A stretch of 64,000 nt of DNA from Candidatus Faecalibacterium gallistercoris (GCA_019116585.1 DXBJ01000005.1:1-64000), one strand, 5' to 3'; counted from the first letter of the stretch, positions 1 through 9,385 are shown. The notes: generated from the letters alone by a model not told the origin. Numbers and translations: made by a program.

Positions 1-84
1 CCTCCCCCGGAGGAGGAAAAGCGGCTGGATAAGGTAAAAGAGCCGCCCCACAAACGCCGGAGCTTGGAACGGGAGGAACGATGA
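1..84 (+). CDS. C-terminal end of an upstream CDS (partial, mobilization-region protein of unknown identity)
   Basis: Open from base 1: PPPEEEKRLDKVKEPPHKRRSLEREER*. The TGA at 82-84 overlaps the ATG of the next gene (ATGA), as in a translationally coupled mob operon. Confidence 0.55.
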   Translation, partial: PPPEEEKRLDKVKEPPHKRRSLEREER

Positions 85-428
85 CGAAGAAACGCCGCCG
101 CCCGATCCACCTCCATGTGATGGTGTCTGAAGAAGAGCAGGCGCTGATCCGGGAGCGTATGGCCGAAGCGGGCATCCGAAACATGGGGGCCTATATGCGG
201 AAAATGGCCCTCAATGGGTATGTGCTCCATGTTGACCTGTCACCCGTCCAGGAGCTGGTGTCGCTCCAGCGGCGGTGCTCCAACAATCTAAACCAGGTGG
301 CGATCCAGGCGAATACCTACGGCGGCATTTACCCAGAGGAGATCAAGGTGTTGCAGCGGGACTATGAAAAGCTGTGGCGGCCCCTGTCTGATCTTCTGGA
401 AAAGCTCTCCGCCATTGTGCGGCTCTGA
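81..428 (+). CDS. mobC: MobC-family plasmid mobilization relaxosome protein
   Basis: 115 aa; ribbon-helix-helix-like N-terminus followed by 'VQELVSLQRRCSNNLNQVAIQANTYGGIYPEEIKVLQRDYEKLW', typical of MobC in Firmicute mobilizable elements. Confidence 0.85.
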   Translation: MTKKRRRPIHLHVMVSEEEQALIRERMAEAGIRNMGAYMRKMALNGYVLHVDLSPVQELVSLQRRCSNNLNQVAIQANTYGGIYPEEIKVLQRDYEKLWRPLSDLLEKLSAIVRL

Positions 429-461
429 CCCCGGGGCGGCCCTGTGCCGTTCCCCAGCTAT

Positions 462-494
462 CTCCACCTCTGAACAAAGTGTTCAGAGGTGGAG
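462..494. repeat. Perfect 14-bp inverted repeat, 5-nt loop
   Basis: CTCCACCTCTGAAC-aaagt-GTTCAGAGGTGGAG, just downstream of mobC at the boundary with AT-rich DNA. Confidence 0.85.
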
Positions 495-654
495 TAGATT
501 ATTTCGGATTACCATGTTATACTAAAAAAGTAAAAGCTAATGGATAATTTAGGATTATAAATATAAGGCTTCTTATAGGAATTAAAAAGGAAGTAGAAAA
601 TGTTACACACCTAATAGCATAAGCAAATAACTACGGCATAGGGGCGGTTGCAAA

Positions 655-1527
655 ATGAGTGAGAATAATTTTAATAATGAATCCTATCGCGCATTGGTAA
701 GTGATCTAATCAACGATGCTTTTTATCTTGAGGGAGTTTCCCGTAGGGGTGTCATCGCAAAAATCAGGCAATATGCAGAAGTTGTGGTGAGAAGAATTTT
801 AGACTTATCACCAAATGAAACGGTTGAATTAGGCAACGGAAAACTTCAGCATAAAATTAAGGAAAAAAACAATCCACTTTTATTGAGAGCAGTCAAAGAC
901 ATAAACAAAATAGGCTCTGAATGTACTCATACTAAATCAACCAGAGAAATTAGTGAAGATGATGTAACTAATACCATAAATAGGCTGTTTGATCTGTACG
1001 CATCCGTTTTGATAGAGTATTTCACAAAATATGAGTTTGGAACAAATCTGCAGGTTGTATCCAGCTTTTCAATTTTACCGCCTATTATTAGGTACATAAC
1101 ATTGAATTACCTTTACGATAAAAATCCAAACAATCTTATGGTGATAGATAAATTAGCATTAGTCCTTCTGAAAGCACTCAACAAAGATGCTGCAATCAAT
1201 TGGTTGAAAGACCGCAAAGAAGTCCTCGAAAAAATACAGTCTGTTTCACCAGACGCTCATAAAGCTATTATAGAAAAATACGGCGAAGAGTGTGCAAATT
1301 TACTATGCGAAAACGCCCCCAATATGTATGAGCTTTGTGTTGAGAGAGTTAATTCAGTTGAAAATGCGCTTGATAAAAGAGGAATACTATATAATGACTT
1401 TGAAAGTGCAATTACAATTTATCAAAAAAATGGAATTATAAGTGGCTCATCCCCAGAGATTAAAGAGTTTAATTCTATAATGGAATTTTTATACCTTGGT
1501 AGAAAAGCACAGTGTGAACTTAATTAA
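655..1527 (+). CDS. AT-rich orphan cargo protein, possible HEPN/DUF4145-like or abortive-infection-type protein
   Basis: 290-aa ORF in markedly AT-rich DNA between mobC and the relaxase; segment 'LLRAVKDINKIGSECTHTK' resembles the G-x(n)-H stretch of DUF4145-like proteins. Family assignment is tentative. Confidence 0.6.
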   Translation: MSENNFNNESYRALVSDLINDAFYLEGVSRRGVIAKIRQYAEVVVRRILDLSPNETVELGNGKLQHKIKEKNNPLLLRAVKDINKIGSECTHTKSTREISEDDVTNTINRLFDLYASVLIEYFTKYEFGTNLQVVSSFSILPPIIRYITLNYLYDKNPNNLMVIDKLALVLLKALNKDAAINWLKDRKEVLEKIQSVSPDAHKAIIEKYGEECANLLCENAPNMYELCVERVNSVENALDKRGILYNDFESAITIYQKNGIISGSSPEIKEFNSIMEFLYLGRKAQCELN

Positions 1528-1638
1528 ACCCTATTGCTTTAAAATTTAGTTATTCTTGACTTTGAAATTAATTGTTGAGAAGTCTTTAAGCGGTTGCTTT
1601 TTGCAGCCGCTGTTTTTCTATTGGGAGGGGGGTACTCC

Positions 1639-2592
1639 ATGGCTACAACCTACATCCGGCCCTACAAGGTAGCGGCGGGAAAAACTGCTGTCCAGACGAT
1701 GGAGGATCGGTTTGCCTACGGGCTTAATCCGAAAAAGCTGGGGGACGTGTCTGCCTACCGCTGCGATCCGGCATCCGCCCCCGCTGAGTTTCTTCTGACA
1801 AAGAGCCAGTACCAGGCAGAAACGGGCCGGGCCGTAGAGTGCGGTGCCCTGTTCTTTCAGATCCGGCAGGCGTTTCTTCCTGGCGAGGTCACGCCGGAGG
1901 AAGCCAACAAAATCGGCTATGAAACGGCCATGCGCTGGACAAAAGGTAAGTACCAGTTTTTCGTTTGTACCCACATCGACAAGGGCCACATTCATAATCA
2001 CATTTATTACAACTCCGCGGCCTTTGACCGCTCCCGGAAGTTTCACAACTTCATCGGCTCCAGCTTTGCGGTGCGGCGGCTCTCTGACCGGGTGTGCATT
2101 GAGCACGAGCTGTCTGTTATCCAAAATCCGAAACAGCACAGCAAGGGCCGCTTTCTCCACTATGGCCAGTTGATTGGAGAAAAGCCGCCCACCGCGCAAC
2201 AGCGGGTGCGGCTGGCCATCGTGGAGGCCCTGGGGAAAAAGCCCGCCGACTTCCCGACGTTCCTGCGGCTCATGGAGGAGTCCGGCTTTGCGGTGAAGCA
2301 TGGGCGGGGCGGTGTGATCTCGTTCCTGGCCCCTGGGCAGGATAAGTACACCCGCCTGCGGGCTTCTGTCCTGGGCCCCGGCTTTGATCCCAATGACATC
2401 CGGACGGTGATTGCCGGGGAGCGTCCGATCCCGGAGCTCCCGAAGGACAGTCCGGCTCCGCCCCGGCGTGTCAATCTGATCATCGACATTCAAGAGCGCA
2501 TGGCCCAGGGCAAGGGCCCACCACTGAACAATGTCCCGGCGCTGTCGACCCGGCTCCTGAAAAAGGAACTGGACAAAGTGTTGGACGCTTGA
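1639..2592 (+). CDS. MobA/MobL-type relaxase, probably C-terminally truncated
   Basis: Contains 'FFVCTHIDKGHIHNHIYYNSAAFD' (HxDxxHxHNH relaxase motif III). ATG at 1639 after a G-rich RBS. C-terminus changes character after 'QERMAQGKGP'. Confidence 0.85.
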   Translation: MATTYIRPYKVAAGKTAVQTMEDRFAYGLNPKKLGDVSAYRCDPASAPAEFLLTKSQYQAETGRAVECGALFFQIRQAFLPGEVTPEEANKIGYETAMRWTKGKYQFFVCTHIDKGHIHNHIYYNSAAFDRSRKFHNFIGSSFAVRRLSDRVCIEHELSVIQNPKQHSKGRFLHYGQLIGEKPPTAQQRVRLAIVEALGKKPADFPTFLRLMEESGFAVKHGRGGVISFLAPGQDKYTRLRASVLGPGFDPNDIRTVIAGERPIPELPKDSPAPPRRVNLIIDIQERMAQGKGPPLNNVPALSTRLLKKELDKVLDA

Positions 2593-2732
2593 GAGCTGGC
2601 GTCCCTCCAGCGACGCTGCACTAACAACAACCAAGTAGCGATTCATGTGAACACCTATAGTGGAATTACCCCGACGAGAGTAAGGCACTGCAACGGGACT
2701 TTGCTGACCTTTATAAATGGACTACCCTGTAA
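2593..2732 (+). pseudogene. Frameshifted remnant of a second mobC
   Basis: Frame 1 reads ELASLQRRCTNNNQVAIHVNTYSGI; a shifted frame continues PDESKALQRDFADLYKWTTL*. Together they match MobC QELVSLQRRCSNNLNQVAIQANTYGGIYPEEIKVLQRDYEKLWRPL. Confidence 0.8.
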
Positions 2733-2945
2733 GATAATGCGGGAAACAATATAGACCTTCGGGGGGTACTGCTTGCTTGAGTACAGATGCAGGCGGCTGA
2801 ATAGCATATACGAACTTGGGTCGAGTTTTACAAAAACAAGTCGAAAATACGGGCCTTTTGGCAAAAATTAAGATCGCAAAGGGGTATAGCTGGTTTGGGT
2901 GCAGCTGAAAAATGCCCGTTGCTTTGCGCCGCTTATGAAAAAAGA

Positions 2946-2980
2946 AAAGCCTTGAAAACATCGTGTTTTCAAGGCTTTTT
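2946..2980 (-). terminator. Intrinsic terminator (bidirectional) downstream of tRNA-Ala
   Basis: AAAGCCTTGAAAAC-atcgt-GTTTTCAAGGCTTTTT. Confidence 0.75.
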
Positions 2981-2984
2981 GTCT

Positions 2985-3060
<76 letters not shown>

Positions 3061-3230
3061 ATATTTGGTTTTGTTTTGGCGTCGTGGCCGGTGGTCTTGA
3101 CCGGCGACGTCAGTTATTATAGCAGAGGCGGGGGGAAATGTCAACAGGTTTTTTGCATTTTTTTGCAAAAAAGCCGCCCGTGTCAAAAACGGGCGGCAAA
3201 GCGTTGATTTTGCAGGGGCTGGGCGGGAGG

Positions 3231-3806
3231 TCAGGCGGGCTTGCGCTCCTGGCTGGCGAACAGCTGGGGCGCCGCCTTGCAGACCAGCACCGCGGCGACC
3301 ATGGTCAGCAGGGTCTCGGGCACCATATAGCTGGCGTTGTAGCCCAGGCTGTAGGTCCAGGCGGCCAGGCCCTCGTTCAGGTTGCCCCAGACCAGCACGC
3401 CGGACAGGAAGCTGCACAGGAACCGCAGCAGGCCCACCATAAAGGTGCCGAAGGCCACGCCCACCATCCGGTTGTGGAAGGGACGGGCGAACAGCTCGGC
3501 CAGGCCCAGCGCCATAAAGGCCAGGACGTAGTCCAGCAGCACCTCGCCCAGGAAGTAGAGGAAACTGGGCACCGGGGGCGCATAAAAGCCCAGCAGCATC
3601 TGCAGCAGGCTGTTGACAAAGCCGGTGAACAGGCCCCACTTGACCCCGTGCCGGAAGCTGACCAGCACGAAAGGCAGCATGCTCAAAAAGGTGACGGCGC
3701 CGCCGTTGGGCAGCTCGTAGATCTTGATGTTGGACAGCACGGTGCCGGCCGCGATCATCAGGGCGCATTCGACCAGGATGCGGGTTTTGGAATAGGTTTT
3801 TGTCAT
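3231..3806 (-). CDS. thiT: Energy-coupled thiamine transporter S component ThiT
   Basis: 191-aa membrane protein 'MTKTYSKTRILVECALMIAAGTVLSNIKIYELPNGGAVT...', ThiT-like, downstream of a TPP riboswitch. Confidence 0.9.
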   Translation of the reverse strand: MTKTYSKTRILVECALMIAAGTVLSNIKIYELPNGGAVTFLSMLPFVLVSFRHGVKWGLFTGFVNSLLQMLLGFYAPPVPSFLYFLGEVLLDYVLAFMALGLAELFARPFHNRMVGVAFGTFMVGLLRFLCSFLSGVLVWGNLNEGLAAWTYSLGYNASYMVPETLLTMVAAVLVCKAAPQLFASQERKPA

Positions 3807-3837
3807 GAAGGGATCGCTCCTCGCTCAAAATAGTACA

Positions 3838-3876
3838 CAAAAACAAATGCGCCCGCTGGCGTGCAGCAGGCGCATG
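3838..3876 (-). terminator. Riboswitch expression-platform terminator
   Basis: Minus strand ATGCGCCtGCTG-cacg-CCAGCgGGCGCAT followed by TTGTTTTTGT, between aptamer and thiT start. Confidence 0.75.
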
Positions 3877-3904
3877 GGGTGTTTACAAAACCGGACGTTC
3901 CGCA

Positions 3905-3985
3905 AACTTACCTACGCCGGCATTACCCGGATCAGGTTGAAGGGTGCTCCGCGCAAGCGGATCTCAGCCTTTCGGCGCCCCTGTT
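3905..3985 (-). ncRNA. TPP riboswitch (THI element)
   Basis: Minus strand contains GGGGCGCCGAAAGGCTGAGAT...ACCCTTCAACCTGATCCGGGTAATGCCGGCGTAGG, the canonical TPP aptamer core. Confidence 0.95.
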
Positions 3986-4001
3986 TTCATGTCCAAAGTC
4001 A

Positions 4002-4029
4002 AGTATAGGCGCGGCGGGCAAAATGTCAA
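4002..4029 (-). promoter_or_regulatory. Sigma-70-type promoter for TPP riboswitch-thiT
   Basis: Minus strand TTGACA - 16 nt - TATACT. Confidence 0.75.
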
Positions 4030-4158
4030 GCCCCCCGGACGATATATCAGCCCTGACGGTTCCCTTTTGGGGGCGGATGCGGTATAATGGGGCCAGTTCA
4101 AGGGCCCGGGCCGGCAGGCCCGGCCGGGAAACCGGACGGAAGGAAAGGCGGCGGCAGC

Positions 4159-4950
4159 ATGAAGATCACAGCACTGGTGGAAAATACGGTCTCCGGGCAG
4201 CGGGCGGAACAGCTGGGCCTGGGCAGGGAACACGGCCTGTCTCTGTACATCGAGGCCTGCGGGCACAGGATCCTGTTCGATATGGGGCAGAGCGGCCTGT
4301 TTGCCCGCAACGCGGCGGCGCTGGGGGTGGATCTGGCAGCGGTGGACCTGGCCGTGCTGTCCCACGGGCACTACGACCACGGCGGCGGGCTGGCCCGCTT
4401 CCTGGAGCTGAACGGCGCCGCGCCGGTCTACCTGAACGAACATGCCTTCGAGCCCCACTACCACGGGTCCGAACGGTACATCGGGCTGGACACCGCCCTG
4501 GCCGGCAGCCCCCGGCTCTGGTTCACCGGGGACGAAGCGGAGCTGGCCCCCGGGCTGACCCTTTTCACCTGCAACGGCCGGCCCCGGCGGCACGACCTGG
4601 GCAGCTTTGGGCTGACGGTGCTCCGGGACGGGGCGTTCCGGCCGGAGGACTTTTGCCACGAGCACTACCTGCTGATCCGGGAGGCGGGCCGGCGGGTGCT
4701 GATCAGCGGATGCTCCCACAAGGGCATCCTGAACATCGTGGACTGGTTCCGGCCCGACGTGCTGGTGGGGGGCTTCCATTTCAATTCCCTGCCGCTGGAC
4801 GACACCCTGGCCGCCTACGCCCGGGAGCTGGAGAGCAGCCCCACCGTATTTTACACCTGCCACTGCACCGGCCGGGATCAGTATGCCTTTATGGCCCGGT
4901 CCATGAGCCGGCTGCACTACCTGTCCACCGGGCAGACCATCCAGCTGTGA
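4159..4950 (+). CDS. MBL-fold metallo-hydrolase
   Basis: MKITALVENT...; contains 'LSHGHYDHGGGL' and 'ISGCSHKGILNI' metal-binding motifs. Confidence 0.88.
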   Translation: MKITALVENTVSGQRAEQLGLGREHGLSLYIEACGHRILFDMGQSGLFARNAAALGVDLAAVDLAVLSHGHYDHGGGLARFLELNGAAPVYLNEHAFEPHYHGSERYIGLDTALAGSPRLWFTGDEAELAPGLTLFTCNGRPRRHDLGSFGLTVLRDGAFRPEDFCHEHYLLIREAGRRVLISGCSHKGILNIVDWFRPDVLVGGFHFNSLPLDDTLAAYARELESSPTVFYTCHCTGRDQYAFMARSMSRLHYLSTGQTIQL

Positions 4951-5041
4951 TCCGACCGAAAAACAGGCCGCGGACCCTCCTGCAGGAAGGTTCGCGGCCT
5001 GTCTGGCGTTTCCGGTCCGGGCGCCGCCGGCGGGCGGGGCC

Positions 5042-6130
5042 TCAGCGCTTGATGTCGTAGTTCATGTTCATCAGGTTGCGGATGGTGTTGACGTCGTCGG
5101 TGATGTTGGCGTCGCCGTGGATGGTGTGCTTGATGGCGCTGCTGGCCACCGCAAAGTTGATGATGTCCATGGCCTTATAGTTGTGCAGCATGGCGTAGAT
5201 CAGGCCGCTGGCAAAGGCGTCGCCGCCGCCCACACGGTCCAGGATGTTGAAGGTGAACAGCTTGCTCTCAAAAGTATGGCCGTCCAGCCACATGAAAGCC
5301 TTCAGGCTGTTCTCGCTGCCGCTGTGGGCGTAGCGGACATGCCGGGCGATGCACTTCAGGTTGGGGTACCGCTCGATGAAGTGCTGGAACACCTCGTCCT
5401 GCTGCTCGTAGCTGGGCTGCAGGGGCACGCCGTCCTTCCAGTCGCCCTTCGAGTGGTCGTTTTCGTCCTTCCACAGGTGGTAGGGCTCGATGCCCAGCAG
5501 CACGTCCACGTAGGGCAGGCACTCGGTGCAGAAGTCCCGGGCCTCCTCCCAGCTCCACAGGCTGCTGCGGAAGTTGCCGTCAAAGCTGACGGTCAGGCCC
5601 TTGGCCTTGGCCACCTTGAGCATGTCCATCACCAGGGTGCGGCAGTTGGGGGCCAGGGCCGGGGTGATGCCGCTGAGGTGCAGCCAGTTGAAGCCGTCCA
5701 GCAGGGCGTCCAGGTCCACGCGGGAAAAATCGTACTCGGTGATGGCGCTGTGCTTGCGGTCGTAGGTCACTTTGGAGGCGCGGATGCCGTAGCCCGTCTC
5801 CAGATAGTAGGTGCCCAGCCGGTGGGTGGGCACGTCCTGCTGGGTGGCCAGGATCATGGGGGTGCAGTGCACGTCGTTGGAGCGCAGCCACCGCACCGCG
5901 CTCTTGCCCAGGCTGTTGTTGGGCACCACGCTGAAAAAGGTGCTGTCCACGCCCAGGTTGGCCAGGGCCAGGGCAATGTTGGCTTCGCTGCCGCCGTAGC
6001 TGGCTTCAAAGCTGGAGGTCATGCGGATCTTCTCGTAGTTCGGCGGGGTCAGGCGGAGCATGATCTCGCCGCAGGTGATGAATTTGGGCGCGTTGGTGTC
6101 AGGGCTCAGCAGAGGGTTGTGGTGTTCCAT
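5042..6130 (-). CDS. PfkB-family sugar kinase, 2-keto-3-deoxygluconate kinase-like
   Basis: 'FITCGEIMLRLTPP' N-terminus, 'YGGSEANIALALANLG', and C-terminal 'NILDRVGGGDAFASGLIYA' PfkB signature. Confidence 0.85.
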   Translation of the reverse strand: MEHHNPLLSPDTNAPKFITCGEIMLRLTPPNYEKIRMTSSFEASYGGSEANIALALANLGVDSTFFSVVPNNSLGKSAVRWLRSNDVHCTPMILATQQDVPTHRLGTYYLETGYGIRASKVTYDRKHSAITEYDFSRVDLDALLDGFNWLHLSGITPALAPNCRTLVMDMLKVAKAKGLTVSFDGNFRSSLWSWEEARDFCTECLPYVDVLLGIEPYHLWKDENDHSKGDWKDGVPLQPSYEQQDEVFQHFIERYPNLKCIARHVRYAHSGSENSLKAFMWLDGHTFESKLFTFNILDRVGGGDAFASGLIYAMLHNYKAMDIINFAVASSAIKHTIHGDANITDDVNTIRNLMNMNYDIKR

Positions 6131-6331
6131 GAGGACTCCTCCTTATCATTTTCCGGTAGCAGGATGCGGCCGGACTGCCGCACGATCGATCTTGTATCCA
6201 TTATATTGCTTTTTGCTCCGGATTTCAAGCAGGCTTGCCAAAGTGGGCTGCAACAAGATGCCAAATTTTCGTCAAATCTACTGTGCATCTGGTCGAAACC
6301 GTGTGCGTACGTCGTTTGGGGCGTGCCGCTT

Positions 6332-7246
6332 TTACACGCCGGTCAGGTCGAAGTCGGGGGTGTATTCCTCTCTGGCGCTGCTCTTCTGCTGCATGTAGCC
6401 GGCGGCCAGCCCCTTGTCCACTGCGTAGTTGACCACCCGGCGGTACTCGTAGGTGGTGATGCGGCGGCCGATGCCCTGCTCCGCCGCCCGGTAAAAGGGG
6501 GTGTACTGGCTCATCAGGCTGGGGATAAAGCAGCCGGGGTCGGCGTCGTTCCAGGCGGCCATCTGGTCCAGCACCGCAAAGCTGTCCTCCACCTGCCCCG
6601 GCAGGGCCAGGTGCCGCAGGATCACGCCCCTGCGCAGGATGCCTTCCCCGTCCAGGACCGGGCGGCCGGCCTGGGCCATCATGGCCTCGATGGCGGTTTT
6701 GGCCACCTGGAAATAGTCGGGCGCGGCCGACAGCCGGGCCGACAGGGCAGGGGAGGCGTATTTCAGGTCCGCCAGCCAGACGTCCACATAGCCCTGCCAC
6801 CGGCCGACGCTCTCAGCCGTCTCGTAGCCGCCGGTGTTGCAGACGATGGGCAGGCGCAGCCCGGCGGCCCGGGCCTGGTCCAGCGCGGCGGTGATCCAGG
6901 GCTGCCACTGCCCCGGGGTGACCAGGTTGATATTGTGGGCCCCCTGGCGCTGCAGCTCCAGAAAAATGCCGGCCAGGCGCTCCACGGTGATCTCCTTGCC
7001 AAAGCACTGGGCGCTGATGGGGTAGTTCTGGCAGTAGCAGCACTTGAGGGCGCACCCCGAGAAAAAGACGGTGCCGCTGCCCCGGGTGCCGCTGATGCAG
7101 GGCTCCTCCCAGAAGTGGAGGGCGGCCCGGGCCACTTTCAGGGCGCCGGCGGCCCCGCAGTACCCGGCCTGCCCGGCGGCCCGGTCTGCCCCGCAGCGGC
7201 GGGGGCAGAGGGTGCAGCAGGCCGGGATGGTGAATGTTGTTGGCAT
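6332..7246 (-). CDS. Radical SAM protein (PflA-like)
   Basis: 'GSGTVFFSGCALKCCYCQNYPIS' (CxxxCxxC); N-terminal 'CCTLCPRRCGADR' Cys-rich segment. Confidence 0.88.
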   Translation of the reverse strand: MPTTFTIPACCTLCPRRCGADRAAGQAGYCGAAGALKVARAALHFWEEPCISGTRGSGTVFFSGCALKCCYCQNYPISAQCFGKEITVERLAGIFLELQRQGAHNINLVTPGQWQPWITAALDQARAAGLRLPIVCNTGGYETAESVGRWQGYVDVWLADLKYASPALSARLSAAPDYFQVAKTAIEAMMAQAGRPVLDGEGILRRGVILRHLALPGQVEDSFAVLDQMAAWNDADPGCFIPSLMSQYTPFYRAAEQGIGRRITTYEYRRVVNYAVDKGLAAGYMQQKSSAREEYTPDFDLTGV

Positions 7247-7378
7247 AGTGCATAAAGTCCCTTCCAAAAGATTTACAGGCTCGGCCTGCAAACAGTATAC
7301 CATTTTTTGCCCCCGCCGTGTTATACTGATAGAAAAAACTTGCAGCAGGCGCCGGATGCGCGCAGGGAGGGCACAGGG

Positions 7379-9385
7379 ATGCGAACCGAAACCGAAGAGA
7401 TCCGCCGTAATTTGAAATATCTGAACCTTTTGGCCCGGGACTACCCGTCCCAGGCGGCCGCCGCCAGCGAGATCATCAGCACCCAGGCGCTGCTCAAGCT
7501 GCCCAAGGGCACCGAGCATTTCATGAGCGACCTGCACGGGGAAAACGAGGCCTTTGTCCATATCCTGAACTCGGCCTCGGGGGTGATCCGCGAAAAGGTG
7601 GACCAGGTGCTGGGGCAGGGGGTGCCCGCCGCCGAGCGGGCCGAGCTGGCCACCCTGATCTATTACCCCGCTGAAAAGCTGCCTCAGCTCAAGGCCCGGC
7701 AGCCCGGCGAGGCCGCCCTGGAGGGCTGGTACGGCGAGACGCTGTTCCGGCTGATCGACATCTGCCGGCTGGTGTCCTCCAAGCACACCCGCAGCTATGT
7801 CCGGGCCTGCTTGCCCGCAGGGTGCGGCTATGTGCTGGACGAGCTGCTCCACGCCCACTTTGAGGACCACGACAAGGACCTCTATTACGGCCAGATCGTG
7901 GGCAGCATCATCGAAAACGGCCGGGCCGACCGCTTCATCACCCGGCTGTGCGAGCTGATCAAGCGGCTGGCGGTGGACAAGCTGCACATCGTGGGGGACC
8001 TGTTCGACCGGGGCCCCCGGCCGGACATCATCCTGGACCTGCTGCTGCGCCACCACAGCGTGGACATCCAGTGGGGCAACCACGATGTGGTCTGGATGGG
8101 CGCGGCGGCGGGCAGCCCCCTGTGCTGCGCCACCGTGATGAAAACGACCCTGGCCTACCACAACCACGGGATGCTGGAGGACAGCTACGGCATCAACCTG
8201 CGGCACCTGCAGCGGCTGGCCGACCACTACTACGGCGGCGACGACCTGACCATCTGGATGCCCCACACCGACGCCGCCCGGGGCCCCTACACCGAGGGGA
8301 TGCTCCACCGCTGCGCCGTCATGCACAAGGCCATCTCCATCATCATGTTCAAGCTGGAGTGCGCCGTCATCGACCGCAACCCCGACTTCCAGATGGAGGG
8401 CCGGGACTACCTGCGCCGGATCGACTTTGCCCGGGGGACGGTGGACATCGCCGGCCGGCAGTATCCCCTGCGGGACACCAGCTTCCCCACCGTGGACCCG
8501 GCCGACCCCGCCGCCCTCAACCCCGACGAGCAGCTGGTGCTGGACAAGCTGGTGGTCTCCTTCCGCCAGAGCGAAAAGCTGCAGCAGCACGTCCGCTTCC
8601 TGTACGCCAAGGGCAGCGTCTACCACATCGAAAACGGCAACCTGCTCTACCACGGGGCGGTGCCCATGACCGAAAAGGGGGCCTTTGCCGCCGAGCGGTT
8701 CGAGGGGCGGCTGTACGCCGGCCGCGCCCTGATGGACTACTGCGACGAGCGGGCCCGGCGGGGCTACTACGCCCCCGAGGGCAGCGCCGCCCGCCAGAGC
8801 GGCCAGGACTTTTTGTGGTACCTGTGGTGCGGCAGGCTGTCGCCCCTGTTCGGCCGCAGCGCCATGACCACCTTCGAGCGGCTGTATGTGGCGGACAAGG
8901 CCACCCACACCGAGGTCAAGGACCCCTACTACACCTGGTACAATGAGGAGTCGGCCTGCCGCCGCATCCTGGCCGAGTTCGGCCTGCCGGGGTCCTGCCA
9001 CATCATCAACGGGCACGTGCCGGTGCAGGAGAAAAACGGCGAAAGCCCCCTCAAGGGCGGCGGCCGGCTGATCGTCATCGACGGCGGGTTTTGCCGCGCC
9101 TACCACGAAAAGACCGGCATCGCCGGCTACACCCTGACCTATTCCAGCCGGGACATGTCCCTGCGGACCCACCAGCCCTTTGTCAGCGCCGAAAAGGCCA
9201 TCACCGAAAACATCGACATCGTCTCCCGCGAAAACGTCCTGGAGCAGGAGAACCGCCGCGTCCTGGTCGAGGACGTGGACGAGGGCGAGATCCTGCGGGA
9301 AAAGGTCCACGACCTGAAACAGCTGGTCATCGCCTACCAGCTGGGCTGGATCAAGGAGGCCGAAAGTCAGGACCGGGTCTGGTGA
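7379..9385 (+). CDS. fbp: Fructose-1,6-bisphosphatase, class III
   Basis: 668 aa; 'MSDLHGENEAFVHIL', 'LHIVGDLFDRGPRPDIILDLL', 'DIQWGNHDVVWMGAAAG' metallophosphatase motifs and the class III N-terminus. Confidence 0.93.
   Translation: MRTETEEIRRNLKYLNLLARDYPSQAAAASEIISTQALLKLPKGTEHFMSDLHGENEAFVHILNSASGVIREKVDQVLGQGVPAAERAELATLIYYPAEKLPQLKARQPGEAALEGWYGETLFRLIDICRLVSSKHTRSYVRACLPAGCGYVLDELLHAHFEDHDKDLYYGQIVGSIIENGRADRFITRLCELIKRLAVDKLHIVGDLFDRGPRPDIILDLLLRHHSVDIQWGNHDVVWMGAAAGSPLCCATVMKTTLAYHNHGMLEDSYGINLRHLQRLADHYYGGDDLTIWMPHTDAARGPYTEGMLHRCAVMHKAISIIMFKLECAVIDRNPDFQMEGRDYLRRIDFARGTVDIAGRQYPLRDTSFPTVDPADPAALNPDEQLVLDKLVVSFRQSEKLQQHVRFLYAKGSVYHIENGNLLYHGAVPMTEKGAFAAERFEGRLYAGRALMDYCDERARRGYYAPEGSAARQSGQDFLWYLWCGRLSPLFGRSAMTTFERLYVADKATHTEVKDPYYTWYNEESACRRILAEFGLPGSCHIINGHVPVQEKNGESPLKGGGRLIVIDGGFCRAYHEKTGIAGYTLTYSSRDMSLRTHQPFVSAEKAITENIDIVSRENVLEQENRRVLVEDVDEGEILREKVHDLKQLVIAYQLGWIKEAESQDRVW

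Noticed and set aside
1618-2688. 356-aa minus-strand ORF opposite the relaxase
   Set aside because: Shadow ORF; the plus-strand relaxase has a diagnostic HxDxxHxHNH motif and an RBS.
2880-2910. Plus-strand GGGGTATAGCTGGTTTGGGTGCAGCTG resembling the 5' part of tRNA-Ala
   Set aside because: No cloverleaf or anticodon stem follows and the match is short; not enough to call a tRNA fragment or att copy.
5117-7255. 712-aa plus-strand ORF
   Set aside because: Antisense to the sugar kinase and radical SAM genes; low-complexity shadow.
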